The notes below the pieces were generated by a model. That model had not been told where the DNA came from and did no database searches. It worked only from the letters and a program-made list of their open reading frames with translations. Shown here piece after piece: positions 25,349 to 33,990 of a DNA stretch of 64,000 nt. Each line of letters begins with the position of its first letter. Positions within the stretch are counted from its first letter, which is position 1. The DNA comes from a bacterium (lineage in GTDB: Bacteria; Bacteroidota; Bacteroidia; Bacteroidales; Muribaculaceae): contig SFTJ01000004.1 in assembly GCA_004563195.1 (NCBI GenBank), positions 26,439-90,438 of the forward strand, given 5' to 3'. The position numbers were made by a program, and so were the translations under genes.

Positions 25349-26944
25349 TTATTGTTTCTGTTTTCCGGATGCACCTTCTTCATCGAGCCCGAAGCAGTGC
25401 AGCACAGCCTGGCGTATGGCTTTTGCCTCGCGCCCGTTGTGCTTGAGTATGTTGAGAATGGTCTTGATATATTCATCTTTATTCTTCAATCCGCACAACT
25501 GAGCCACGCCGCACTGGGTGAGCATGGTCTTCTCGTTGAATACGCGCAGCACCATATCGTAGTTGTTGGTGTCGGAATATGATTTGAAGCATTGGCATAT
25601 ATCTTCATACATCTCGCGGGGCTTAATCTCATTGATGAGAAATATCATGTGCTTCTCGAGTGCAGTGATGTCTTCGAAGCGCTTATCGATGCGCACCTCC
25701 ACATTGCGCTTCACGCGATGTCGCACATGCTCGAGTGCCTGCTCGGTCTGGTCGGCGCGAAACATGCTCAGCACATTGCGCTTAACGCGTGCAAACACGC
25801 GCTCTTCGTCGCACTGCCTGTAGCGAGCCACGGCGCGTATCACACCTTCGAGCAGAAGTATGTTTTCCACCTCTGCCACATTAGGCACAAATATTCGTTT
25901 GTTGCGCAGATATTTCACCTCGCCCTCGTCGCGGCGGTCGCGGTCCACTATGCCGCGGCTGTCGAGGTTGTGAAACGACTGCAGCTGATTGAACGACCGT
26001 GTGGCTTCTATCACCTTGTCGCAGCTGCCCATAGGCTTCACGGTGTATTCCTTAAACACGAGTGTATACAATTTCGAGTCGATGCTATGCACGCTGTCGC
26101 CTTCGATAAAAAGTATAGGTTTGCGGCTGCCGAGCAGGTCTACATACAGTTCCTCGCTTAATTCCTCGCCGGGATTGACAAATTCGTAGTCCCACGACTC
26201 GTGAGCCACATCGAACGATTTCACCCAGATGCACTTATTATCGATGCGCGAAGTGGCAAACTGCACATCGTGGGTGCTGTAGACAAAGGTGCAGTCGGGG
26301 CGCATCTCTTCTATTTCGTTCCACAGCGACTGTATAAGGCTCGGGTGGATAAATATCTCGGGATCGTCTACCATCACCAACGCATTGTCTGGCGCATAGA
26401 GGGCGGCTCCTATGTAGTAGAGGGCGGCTTTCTCGCCGTCGCTCAACCGCAGGGTGGAATAGGGATTCTCGTCAAGGTCGTTCTTGATGAGCAGTCGGGC
26501 TCCGTCACGCAAAATCTTGTTTTTGGGAAATATGGCTTGCCACACATGCACCAAGGTGTCGAGTTTGGTGCGTGGCGGAAGGGTCTCATTGCCTCCGAGC
26601 AGCATACTGCTCTTGTAGCCTATGAGTTCCATAAATTCGTCGCTCATCAGCAGCACCACCAAGCGTTCGAATTCGGTGTTTGCCTTGCTCTCAAACATCT
26701 GATTGGCTTTCAGCAAGTCGTTATAACGGCTCTCTATGCTTCCGGGCATGATGTTGTGATAGGTCTCGGAATGTATTCCCTTGAGCGCCGACATGCGATA
26801 AGCGCGGTCGCCGAAACTTTGCAACAACTTGTTGCAAAATCGGCTCTTGCCTGCACCGTTGGCTCCTATCACGGTTATCTGGTTGCCATTGGTAACCATT
26901 GTCTGCTCTTGGCCGTCTTGTCGTTGGGGCAACTTTATTTCCAT
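25349..26944 (-). CDS. ABC-type ATPase fused to DUF4435 TOPRIM-like domain (PARIS/OLD-like)
   Basis: A 531-residue cytoplasmic protein in two parts. The N-terminal ATPase has Walker A GANGAGKS (28-34), ABC signature LRLSDGEKAAL, Walker B ALVMVDDPEIFIHPS and the switch histidine in STHDVQFA. The C-terminal part begins ILFIEGDSVHSIDSKLY, followed by GIVDRDRRDEGEV and FVPNVAEVENILLLEG, the acidic pattern of DUF4435/TOPRIM nucleases. The same two domains make up AriA and AriB of the PARIS anti-phage system, and fused forms are known. OLD nucleases have a similar plan. A housekeeping DNA-repair role is also possible, since no other defence gene is near. Confidence 0.8.
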   Translation of the reverse strand: MEIKLPQRQDGQEQTMVTNGNQITVIGANGAGKSRFCNKLLQSFGDRAYRMSALKGIHSETYHNIMPGSIESRYNDLLKANQMFESKANTEFERLVVLLMSDEFMELIGYKSSMLLGGNETLPPRTKLDTLVHVWQAIFPKNKILRDGARLLIKNDLDENPYSTLRLSDGEKAALYYIGAALYAPDNALVMVDDPEIFIHPSLIQSLWNEIEEMRPDCTFVYSTHDVQFATSRIDNKCIWVKSFDVAHESWDYEFVNPGEELSEELYVDLLGSRKPILFIEGDSVHSIDSKLYTLVFKEYTVKPMGSCDKVIEATRSFNQLQSFHNLDSRGIVDRDRRDEGEVKYLRNKRIFVPNVAEVENILLLEGVIRAVARYRQCDEERVFARVKRNVLSMFRADQTEQALEHVRHRVKRNVEVRIDKRFEDITALEKHMIFLINEIKPREMYEDICQCFKSYSDTNNYDMVLRVFNEKTMLTQCGVAQLCGLKNKDEYIKTILNILKHNGREAKAIRQAVLHCFGLDEEGASGKQKQ

Positions 26945-27137
26945 AGTCGTTATTCTATTGTGGAGTGTATCGTGGTTTTCTGTTATCTACTCACGAAGTT
27001 ACATCTTTCTCGCCGCAATTCAAAGTTGTTATCGGATTTTTGACCTCCCATTTTACCTTTATTATCACTTTTTGCGAAAATTATTGCTACATATCATTTA
27101 CAACCGAGCTAAATTAATCATTATTAAGCCCACCCGA

Positions 27138-27169
27138 TTTGCATAAATTGTTAGCATACATTAAATTTG
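27138..27169 (+). promoter_or_regulatory. Promoter of the phosphoesterase gene
   Basis: TTTG (27138-27141), 20 bases, TAAATTTG (27162-27169), a full match to the Bacteroidetes consensus. The leader to the GTG at 27258 is about 80 bases. The rest of 26945-27257 has no supported gene. Confidence 0.7.
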
Positions 27170-27257
27170 CATTGCAACATACTATAGCGACTAAATCAAT
27201 TATTTTATTATCACCCATCTTCTGCGCCAACACAGAAGTGGCATTCAAAAATCTATA

Positions 27258-27776
27258 GTGAAGCGAATAGGCATTTTATCCGACACTCATTCCTACTGGG
27301 ATGACCGCTACGCCAAGTATTTCGAGCACTGCGACGAAATATGGCATGCAGGCGACATCGGCGACGAAGCGATTATCGACCGTCTCGAAACTATTGCGCC
27401 CGTGGTGCGTGCCGTGTATGGCAACATCGATGGCGCAAACTTGCGCCGCCGCCTCCGCCCGATGGAAATATTCACCACCGACGGCGTGAAGGTGGTGCTC
27501 ACTCACATCGGCGGTTATCCCGGACATTATGCCCCGGGCATTCGCTCTCGCCTCGACATCTCGATGCCGCAACTATTTGTCGACGGGCACTCACACATAC
27601 TCAAGATTATGCCCGACCGCGAGTTCAACCTGCTTCACATCAACCCCGGCGCCGCCGGTAAGCAGGGTTGGCAGACGGTGAGAACTCTGGTGATTATCAC
27701 CATCGACGCCGGTGCAGTGAAGGATGCCGAAGTGATAGAACTCGCCGACCCTCCGACGAATAAGCCCCGAAAATAA
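27258..27776 (+). CDS. YfcE/MJ0936-family metallophosphoesterase
   Basis: A 172-residue phosphodiesterase starting with GTG at 27258. The metal ligands are all visible: GILSDTHSYWD, HAGDIGD, VYGNIDG (GN-D), LTHIGGYPGHY and DGHSHILK. INPGAAGKQGW ends the domain. Family members hydrolyse phosphodiesters in the cytoplasm; the natural substrate is unclear. It opens a rightward run with the SPOR lipoprotein 51 bases after it. Confidence 0.9.
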   Translation: MKRIGILSDTHSYWDDRYAKYFEHCDEIWHAGDIGDEAIIDRLETIAPVVRAVYGNIDGANLRRRLRPMEIFTTDGVKVVLTHIGGYPGHYAPGIRSRLDISMPQLFVDGHSHILKIMPDREFNLLHINPGAAGKQGWQTVRTLVIITIDAGAVKDAEVIELADPPTNKPRK

Positions 27777-27827
27777 GGGCAATACTTAGAGATTAGAATC
27801 ATTAACTCAATTATAATACTTGGCATT

Positions 27828-28337
27828 ATGACAAGACTTTTTCTTAATACTCTCCGAGCAATAGCAGCATGCGCCGTATGCGCGCTCTCGCTTTCGTCGT
27901 GCCACACCACCGAAGAAAACTATAAGGCATCCTACGATATAGCAGTTCAAAAATCTCGCCAAGGCATAGGCGAGGAGGCTTACAACAAAATCGAAGCCGA
28001 AAAGCATCAAGCCACCGACGTAATCAACGGCGACTCGGTGCGAATAGTGAACCGTTATGTGGGATATATCGACGTTTCACGCGAGGAAACCAAACTCTAC
28101 AGCGTGATTCTCGCCGAATTCAAGCAGCGAGCCAACGCCCGCTCGATGCGCGACCGCCTCATTGCTAAAGGTCACAAATCCTATGTACTCTACTATGCCA
28201 CCGACAAACTCTATTATGTGGTGGTAGAGGGCTTCGACACCGCCGAGGAGGCTGCCGCATTTATCCACGATGCCGACAAAAAGGTGAAGATGAAAGTCAA
28301 CTTAAGCAAACTATGGATTTTGAAACGTCTATATTAA
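27828..28337 (+). CDS. SPOR domain lipoprotein
   Basis: A 169-residue lipoprotein. The signal peptide ends in LSSC (Cys25). The C-terminal ~70 residues, YSVILAEFKQRANARSMRDRLIAKGHKSYVLYYATDKLYYVVVEGFDTAEEAAAFI, form a SPOR domain, the fold that binds denuded peptidoglycan glycan strands at division sites. The linker (about residues 30-85) is charged and lacks a known domain. The gene overlaps the next one by 25 bases, so translation is probably coupled. Confidence 0.86.
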   Translation: MTRLFLNTLRAIAACAVCALSLSSCHTTEENYKASYDIAVQKSRQGIGEEAYNKIEAEKHQATDVINGDSVRIVNRYVGYIDVSREETKLYSVILAEFKQRANARSMRDRLIAKGHKSYVLYYATDKLYYVVVEGFDTAEEAAAFIHDADKKVKMKVNLSKLWILKRLY

Positions 28338-28846
28338 AACTGCTTCAAGAATCATTTGCATCGATAGGCGTCGATGGCTCCTTCCGTGAGCATTACACTC
28401 GCGTCTACTTCAATGCCATGACTCACTTCGTGGAGCTCGAAGGCGACATCCCCGCCGGCATCATGCAGATGCTGCGCTTTGAGGACAGCCGGGGCTTGCG
28501 AGGCGGCTATTTCTATGGACTTTTCACACTTCCTCAGTTTCGCTGCCGCGGCATTGGGCGCGGCTTGATTTCCGATGCTATTGCCACTCTCTACTGCGAC
28601 TCGTTCGACTACGTAGTGCTAATCCCGCACAGCGCAGAATCGATGCGCTGGTATCGTAAAGTGGGCTTCGAAACCATCGCCGACAATCACATCTCGGTGC
28701 TCGGATTCGATGGCACCAACCTAACCACCGGCAAGGACAACAGCCTCCCCGCCATGTACTACGCCCTCCACGACAACTTCGACCAAATCCCCACCGACAA
28801 CGTCATCAAAATCCCGCAACAAGACTGCTTCGACTTCGAGTTTTAA
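28313..28846 (+). CDS. GNAT family N-acetyltransferase
   Basis: A 177-residue acetyltransferase. The acetyl-CoA loop is FTLPQFRCRGIGRGLISDAI (Q-x-x-G-x-G/A type, residues about 71-90), followed by LIPHSAESMRWYRKVGFE near 103-120. The substrate is unknown. It starts inside the 3' end of the SPOR gene, in another frame. An 121-base gap follows before the TIGR02757 gene, which has its own TATCTTTG box at 28914-28921. Confidence 0.85.
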   Translation: MDFETSILKLLQESFASIGVDGSFREHYTRVYFNAMTHFVELEGDIPAGIMQMLRFEDSRGLRGGYFYGLFTLPQFRCRGIGRGLISDAIATLYCDSFDYVVLIPHSAESMRWYRKVGFETIADNHISVLGFDGTNLTTGKDNSLPAMYYALHDNFDQIPTDNVIKIPQQDCFDFEF

Positions 28847-28967
28847 GCCACAAATACCGCCGCAGGCATTTTTCTTACCTCTATTATGACGATGATAATT
28901 AGGGATAATTTGCTATCTTTGCACTGCAATATTACCATATAAATTTTAACCCATTCCACTCAGCGCA

Positions 28968-29759
28968 ATGAACGACAGCGATTTTCAAAGTCTGAAACAA
29001 TTTCTCGACAGTGAGGCGTTTCGCATCAATCACCCCGATTTTATCGCCAACGACCCGGTGCAGTTTCCGCGCCGATTCGAACGCTTGCAGGACATCGAGG
29101 TGGTGGCGTTTCTCTCGGCTGCCATCGCTTGGGGCAAACGAAAAATGATTTGCAACAATTGCGAAAAAATGCTCTCGATAATGGAGAACCAACCTCTCGA
29201 CTATATCCTCGACGAGGCTTATGAGGCTCTCCCCGACATAAATATTCATCGCACTTTCTTTGCCCGCGACTTTAAATATATGCTTCGCGGTTTTAACCGA
29301 ATATTTCGCCACTATGGCTCGCTACACGACTTTGCTGCGGCTCACCATGTGGGCGAAAGTGAAACTCCTTCGTGGCGCCTTGTGGAACTGATGCAGGGCG
29401 AATTTTCCACCGCCAATGAGGGCAACACCAATTCGCAATGCTTGCCCACTCAACTGCGAAACACTGCTCTGAAACGCATCAATATGGCTCTGCGTTGGCT
29501 GGTGCGCAACGATGGCATAGTAGACCTGGGCGTGTGGACCGGAATAAAGCCTTCGCAACTCTTTATACCGCTCGATGTGCATGTGGGCGACACGGCTCGC
29601 GCATTGGGCATCATCACTCGTCGCGCCAACGACAAACGCACCGTGCTCGAACTCACCGAGGTGTTGCGCACTATGCGGCCCGACGACCCGGTTATCTACG
29701 ATTTTGCTCTCTTCGGTATTGGAATAGGTGATAAATATCTGCACCCTACTATTGAATAA
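28968..29759 (+). CDS. TIGR02757/DUF2400 family protein
   Basis: A 263-residue protein of a conserved Bacteroidetes family. Landmarks: DFIANDPVQFPRRF, DIEVVAFLSAAIAWGKRKMICNNC, KRINMALRWLVRNDGIVDLGVWTGIKPSQLFIPLDVHVGDTARALG and PVIYDFALFGIGIG. The LDVHVGDTAR block resembles the helix-hairpin-helix/DNA-glycosylase fold, but no activity is known. It is followed 24 bases later by patB. Confidence 0.9.
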   Translation: MNDSDFQSLKQFLDSEAFRINHPDFIANDPVQFPRRFERLQDIEVVAFLSAAIAWGKRKMICNNCEKMLSIMENQPLDYILDEAYEALPDINIHRTFFARDFKYMLRGFNRIFRHYGSLHDFAAAHHVGESETPSWRLVELMQGEFSTANEGNTNSQCLPTQLRNTALKRINMALRWLVRNDGIVDLGVWTGIKPSQLFIPLDVHVGDTARALGIITRRANDKRTVLELTEVLRTMRPDDPVIYDFALFGIGIGDKYLHPTIE

Positions 29760-29783
29760 CCATCTCATCGTAACACATTGATT

Positions 29784-30983
29784 ATGAAATACAACTTCGA
29801 TAAAATAGTAGACCGCCGCCAAGTGGCTACAGTGAAATATGGCAAATGCGCCGACGTTTTCGGCACCGACGATGTCACGCCGCTTTGGGTGGCTGATATG
29901 GATTTTGAGGTTTGCCCCGCCATCAGCGAGGCTCTTATGGAGCGCTTTAAACATACTGTCTACGGCTACTCTATGCCCACCGATGAATTTTGGCAGTCGA
30001 TTATCGACTGGGAAGCGCGTCGCAACAATTTTCATTTCACTCGCGAGGACTTGACATTTGTGCCGGGAATAGTGCGTGGCATAGCTTATGCGGTGAACTA
30101 TTTCACCTCGCCGGGCGACAAAATAGTGATACAACAACCTGTGTATCACCCGTTTCGTAATGTCTCAGTGGGCAATCGCCGATTGGTGGTGAGCAACGAC
30201 CTTGTTGAAGCCGCCGATGGTTCATACCGTATGAATCTCGACCATTTGGAACAAATATTTGCCGAAGAGCATCCTCGAATGATGATTCTCTGCAACCCTC
30301 ACAACCCTATAGGCATAGCCTGGGATGCCGCCACTCTTGCCCAAATAGCGCGAATGGCCAAGCTCTACGGCGTGATAGTGCTCAGCGATGAAATTCACAG
30401 CGACCTCGTGCTGCGTGGCAAGCAGCACTGCACTTTTACCAATTCGTGCCCCGAAGCTCAAGAGGTGGGCATCACGTTCGGCGCCCCGTCGAAAACATTT
30501 AACATTGCCGGAATAGTAAGCAGTTGGTGTGTTATCAAGAACCCCGAGTTGCGCAAAGGATTTTTCGAATGGATGGAGGTAAACGAATTCAGCGACCCCA
30601 CTTTTATGGCATGCATAGCCACCGAAGCAGCCTATCGCCACGGCGAAGAATGGCTCGAGCAGGCAAAACGCTACATTGAAGACAACATCGACTTTGTGGC
30701 AGACTTCTGCCACGAGCACATTCCCGGCGTGCGAGCCATCAAACCCGAAGCATCGTTTTTGATGTGGCTCGACTGCCGCTCGCTCGGTCTCGATGCCGAT
30801 GCGCTCAATCGCCTATTTATCCATAAGGCTCATCTGGGGCTCAATCGCGGCGATATGTTCGGCGCCAAAGGTGCAGGATTTATGCGATTCAACATAGCCA
30901 CACAGCGCTCAGTCCTCGCCCAAGCCCTACAAAACCTCGCCAAAGCCATAAATGAACTACAAAGCGAGTGCATAAGCAGGTGA
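29784..30983 (+). CDS. patB: MalY/PatB family cystathionine beta-lyase / aminotransferase
   Basis: A 399-residue PLP enzyme starting at the ATG at 29784; a TTG two codons earlier is less likely. TPLWVADMDFEVCPAI near residue 34, TFVPGIVRGIAYAVNYFTSPGD, LCNPHNPIG, LSDEIHSDLV and the PLP lysine in FGAPSKTFNIAGI are the MalY/PatB marks. These enzymes split cystathionine or cysteine conjugates into a thiol, pyruvate and ammonia. It follows TIGR02757 closely and ends before a repeat-rich region. Confidence 0.92.
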   Translation: MKYNFDKIVDRRQVATVKYGKCADVFGTDDVTPLWVADMDFEVCPAISEALMERFKHTVYGYSMPTDEFWQSIIDWEARRNNFHFTREDLTFVPGIVRGIAYAVNYFTSPGDKIVIQQPVYHPFRNVSVGNRRLVVSNDLVEAADGSYRMNLDHLEQIFAEEHPRMMILCNPHNPIGIAWDAATLAQIARMAKLYGVIVLSDEIHSDLVLRGKQHCTFTNSCPEAQEVGITFGAPSKTFNIAGIVSSWCVIKNPELRKGFFEWMEVNEFSDPTFMACIATEAAYRHGEEWLEQAKRYIEDNIDFVADFCHEHIPGVRAIKPEASFLMWLDCRSLGLDADALNRLFIHKAHLGLNRGDMFGAKGAGFMRFNIATQRSVLAQALQNLAKAINELQSECISR

Positions 30984-30999
30984 TTATCAGCCGCGATTT

Positions 31000-31180
31000 T
31001 TAGGCATCACATTGGCGGTGATGCGGTTATTCGGCAACTTCGTTGCGGTTAAAAGGCGGCGTTGCCGCGGTTATTAGTCATCACTTTGATGGTGATGCGG
31101 TTATATGTTGCGATTATTTTGCGTGCGAAGGTATCCAACCTGAAAGGTTGAATGCCGAGGGCTTTAGCCCGAGTGCTCGT
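31000..31180. repeat. Array of TAACCGC-hairpin repeats (copy A) at a convergent gene end
   Basis: Read on the minus strand, the word TAACCGC occurs four times (plus-strand complements at 31023-31029, 31045-31051, 31067-31073 and 31097-31103), each next to a different small hairpin, for example GCATCAC/GTGATGC (31004-31010/31018-31024). Two further hairpins follow: CAACC/GGTTG (31136-31150) and GGGC/GCCC (31159-31170). They fill the gap between patB (+) and the transglutaminase-like gene (-). Two related copies exist at 43962-44006 and 50775-50810. The rest of 30984-31306 has no supported gene. Confidence 0.8.
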
Positions 31181-31306
31181 AGCCGGGAGTGGAGCATCAG
31201 CGCAACCCCCAGGAATGCCGACCTCCCCAAGAAAAGCGAAGGACGCGAAAGCAGCCGCCGAGGAAGCCGATTTTCACATCATCCGCACGCTGAATGGTGG
31301 ATGATA

Positions 31307-32527
31307 TCATTCCGGCGCGGCCCAGAACCAATCGGCATCGCAGGTGGCTTTCTCTACCTTAAAACCGGTGATATTGGCATTCTCGGGCAGCAAGGTGATG
31401 CTGTGGCTGACATTCTGCTCGGTACCGAAGCCATAGTGAGTGCTTATCTCTATGGCATAGAGGTTTTTTGTCATATATTCATCGAGGTAATATTCCTTGG
31501 TCGACTTGGTTTCGTTGTTCCAATTAGCTTCCTCATTAAGCACATAGGGAAGTCCTGCCAGACGGCGCTCACGCACCTCTTTCACGCCCAGCAGATTGCC
31601 GTTCTCGTCGGTAATCCAGGCATTATGGGTGGGGTCAATCCAAATCCAACGCTTGAGTGTGCGGCTATACACCACATTTATCACATGGCAATCACTCTTG
31701 TAGTCGCGTGGGAAACAAGTGATAAATCGCGACTTGAAACCCATAGCGAGGAAGCACTCATTGAGCACTGTGGCGAGTCCGCGGCAATTAAGCCCACGCG
31801 AACCGTCGGCACATGCTCGGTCGAGGTCGATGGCATTCATCGCTCCGGGATTGCTGTGCATGCCATCGTGGCGTATGCGATTGTGTATAAAGGTGAGTAT
31901 TCGCTTGATTTTTGATATCTCATCGCCACCGGCAGCCACGCTGTCGAGACGGAAATGACGCCGCACCATCTCGAGTCCCGGATTCGAAGCATCGGCATAA
32001 GTGATGCGAGGCAATGTGTCGCGTCGCTCACTCACTTTATAGGATCCGCCTCGGTGTAGAATATACTCATAGTCGAAATTATCGCGCATATCGTTCAACA
32101 ACTGCTCAAAGCGTTTGTCGCCGCGAATGTTAATGAGGTCGTTATCTTGCGCAGCATGCTTATAGTTGTGCCAACCGTTTTCGTAAGCTATCGACAAACA
32201 TTCGAGAGCCTTATCTACCTTGTTTTCAAGAGAATACATGCAAGCCGCATCGTAATGCAGATTACCTTTAATGCCTCGATATCCTTCGCTAAACTCCGCT
32301 TTAAGGCTATCGGGCATACTCTCGTTAAGAGCAATCATATCGGTCATCAGTCGCTCCGCTTCGGCATAGTCTTTCTTGTTGTAGAGGGCTTCATTGTATT
32401 CGGCATAATGTGATTGTATCTTTTGCCCTATTTGCCCAAGCACTTCCTGCGCCGATTGTGCTTCGGCTCCAAACACCGCTGCCGTTACCATTATGGCAGC
32501 TATCAGTTTTCGTAACATGGTATTCAT
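31307..32527 (-). CDS. Exported transglutaminase-like protein with helical repeats
   Basis: A 406-residue protein starting at the ATG at 32527 (MNTMLRKLIAAIMVTAAVFGAEAQ), with a clear signal peptide. Residues ~30-165 look like TPR-type helices (YAEAERLMTDMIALNESMPD, YDAACMYSLENKVDKALECLSIAYENG). The C-terminal half is a transglutaminase core: Cys in GSRGLNCRGLATVLNECFLAMGF, His in DCHVINVVYSRTLKRWIWIDPTHN, and Asp in that same block. It probably acts in the periplasm as a peptidase or cross-linking enzyme. It lies 35 bases after the symporter gene. Confidence 0.83.
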   Translation of the reverse strand: MNTMLRKLIAAIMVTAAVFGAEAQSAQEVLGQIGQKIQSHYAEYNEALYNKKDYAEAERLMTDMIALNESMPDSLKAEFSEGYRGIKGNLHYDAACMYSLENKVDKALECLSIAYENGWHNYKHAAQDNDLINIRGDKRFEQLLNDMRDNFDYEYILHRGGSYKVSERRDTLPRITYADASNPGLEMVRRHFRLDSVAAGGDEISKIKRILTFIHNRIRHDGMHSNPGAMNAIDLDRACADGSRGLNCRGLATVLNECFLAMGFKSRFITCFPRDYKSDCHVINVVYSRTLKRWIWIDPTHNAWITDENGNLLGVKEVRERRLAGLPYVLNEEANWNNETKSTKEYYLDEYMTKNLYAIEISTHYGFGTEQNVSHSITLLPENANITGFKVEKATCDADWFWAAPE

Positions 32528-32562
32528 CTTATATATATTAATAAATAAAATATTGTCTCGCA

Positions 32563-33771
32563 CTACTGCTTGTCGTGAAATCGCTGCATAATCACGGCGC
32601 ATGAGGCATCGCCGGTAATCGACATTGTGGTGCGCGCCATGTCTACTATGCGGTCTATTCCGGCGGCTATGGCTACACCCTCTATGGGTATGCCTGCCGA
32701 TGCAAACACCATTGCCATCAGCGCCAACGACCCGCCCGGAACGCCCGGCGTACCTATCGAAGCTATTGTTGCCGACATGGCTATGGCAAAATATTGATGC
32801 ATATTAAGGTCGATGCCGCAACAGGTGGCAATAAACACCGATGTCACGCCCAGATAGATAGCCACGCCGTCCATATTGATGGTGGCACCCAGCGATAGCA
32901 CAAAACTGCCCAAATCTTTCTTCACGCCCAGTCGCTCGGAGCACTGCATGGTGTAGGGCAACGTAGCCACCGACGAGTCGCTCGAAAAAGCAAACAGCAT
33001 GGCAGGCGCCATCTCGCGAAAAAAGCGTAGCGGACTGATGCGCGCCAGCAGTGCCACGCACACGGCATACACCAGCAGGGCATGCAGCACGAAGCACAGA
33101 TAGTCGGCTCCGATAAGCACTGCATACGAGCCCAACACCTTGGGGCCATTCACTGCCACCACGGGCATAAGCATGCAAAACACACCTATGGGCGACAAAG
33201 CGAGTATATAGCTCAATATCCTGGTCACCACGGCATTGAGGCTGAGCACCACATCACGCAGCGGTTTGCCCACCTCGCCCACATGCACTATTGCCACGCC
33301 CACAAGCACTGCTATCACTATCACTTGCATCATGCTCATGGTGAAGATGGGCTCAAGTATATTTTTGGGGAAGAAATTCACTATCTGGTCGATAAATGTC
33401 ACTTGCGCCACCTCAGTGGCTGCGCCATCGCTGCTGATGGTTATGATTGGAAAATAGCCTTTCATCAGCGTGGATATGGTAAGGCCCAGCGCCACCGCCA
33501 CCACAGTGGTACACATAAAGTAGAGCAATGCGCGAAAACCCAAGCGGCCCACTTTCTTCACATCTTGCATATCCATTATGCCGCAAATTATGGAAAACAT
33601 CACCAGCGGAACCACCACAAATTTCAGCAAATTCAAGAAAATGGTTCCAAATGGCTTAATGTAGGTTTCGGCAAATTCCACATTGCCTTGCATGGCATAC
33701 CCCACCAGGCAAGCAAGCACAAGTGCTATAAGTATCTGCACCGTCAGCGACAATTTCAGCAATCGTTTCAT
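32563..33771 (-). CDS. Dicarboxylate/amino acid:cation symporter (DAACS family)
   Basis: A 402-residue inner-membrane transporter of the glutamate/aspartate:Na+ type. HP1 carries the serine-rich SSDSSVATLPYT (about residue 265), TM7 the GATINMDGVAIYL motif (the usual NMDGT is NMDGV here), HP2 IASIGTPGVPGGSLALMAMV and TM8 GIDRIVDMARTTMSITGDASCAVIM. It should import glutamate, aspartate or C4-dicarboxylates with Na+. A TAACTTTG box (minus, 33835-33842) lies about 65 bases upstream. It forms a pair with the transglutaminase-like gene. Confidence 0.92.
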   Translation of the reverse strand: MKRLLKLSLTVQILIALVLACLVGYAMQGNVEFAETYIKPFGTIFLNLLKFVVVPLVMFSIICGIMDMQDVKKVGRLGFRALLYFMCTTVVAVALGLTISTLMKGYFPIITISSDGAATEVAQVTFIDQIVNFFPKNILEPIFTMSMMQVIVIAVLVGVAIVHVGEVGKPLRDVVLSLNAVVTRILSYILALSPIGVFCMLMPVVAVNGPKVLGSYAVLIGADYLCFVLHALLVYAVCVALLARISPLRFFREMAPAMLFAFSSDSSVATLPYTMQCSERLGVKKDLGSFVLSLGATINMDGVAIYLGVTSVFIATCCGIDLNMHQYFAIAMSATIASIGTPGVPGGSLALMAMVFASAGIPIEGVAIAAGIDRIVDMARTTMSITGDASCAVIMQRFHDKQ

Positions 33772-33990
33772 TCCTTCTGTTCTGCATTTAGGCTATGGTT
33801 ATTTTAATAATGAGTAAACCATAGTGACTCTTCACAAAGTTAACACTATCGACACACTAATTCATCATTATTTAATAAAAAATTCAAGCTCCTATTCGTG
33901 ATTTCGACTAATATTTTGTAGATTTGTACTTCGTTACCCAAATTCGAGGGAAGATAGATATTATAGGCAACACTAAAACATCAAAACTCT

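Noticed and set aside
30984..31915. Plus-strand ORF of 290 codons from 31043
   Set aside because: Its first part is hairpin repeat DNA and the rest is the antisense of the transglutaminase-like gene.
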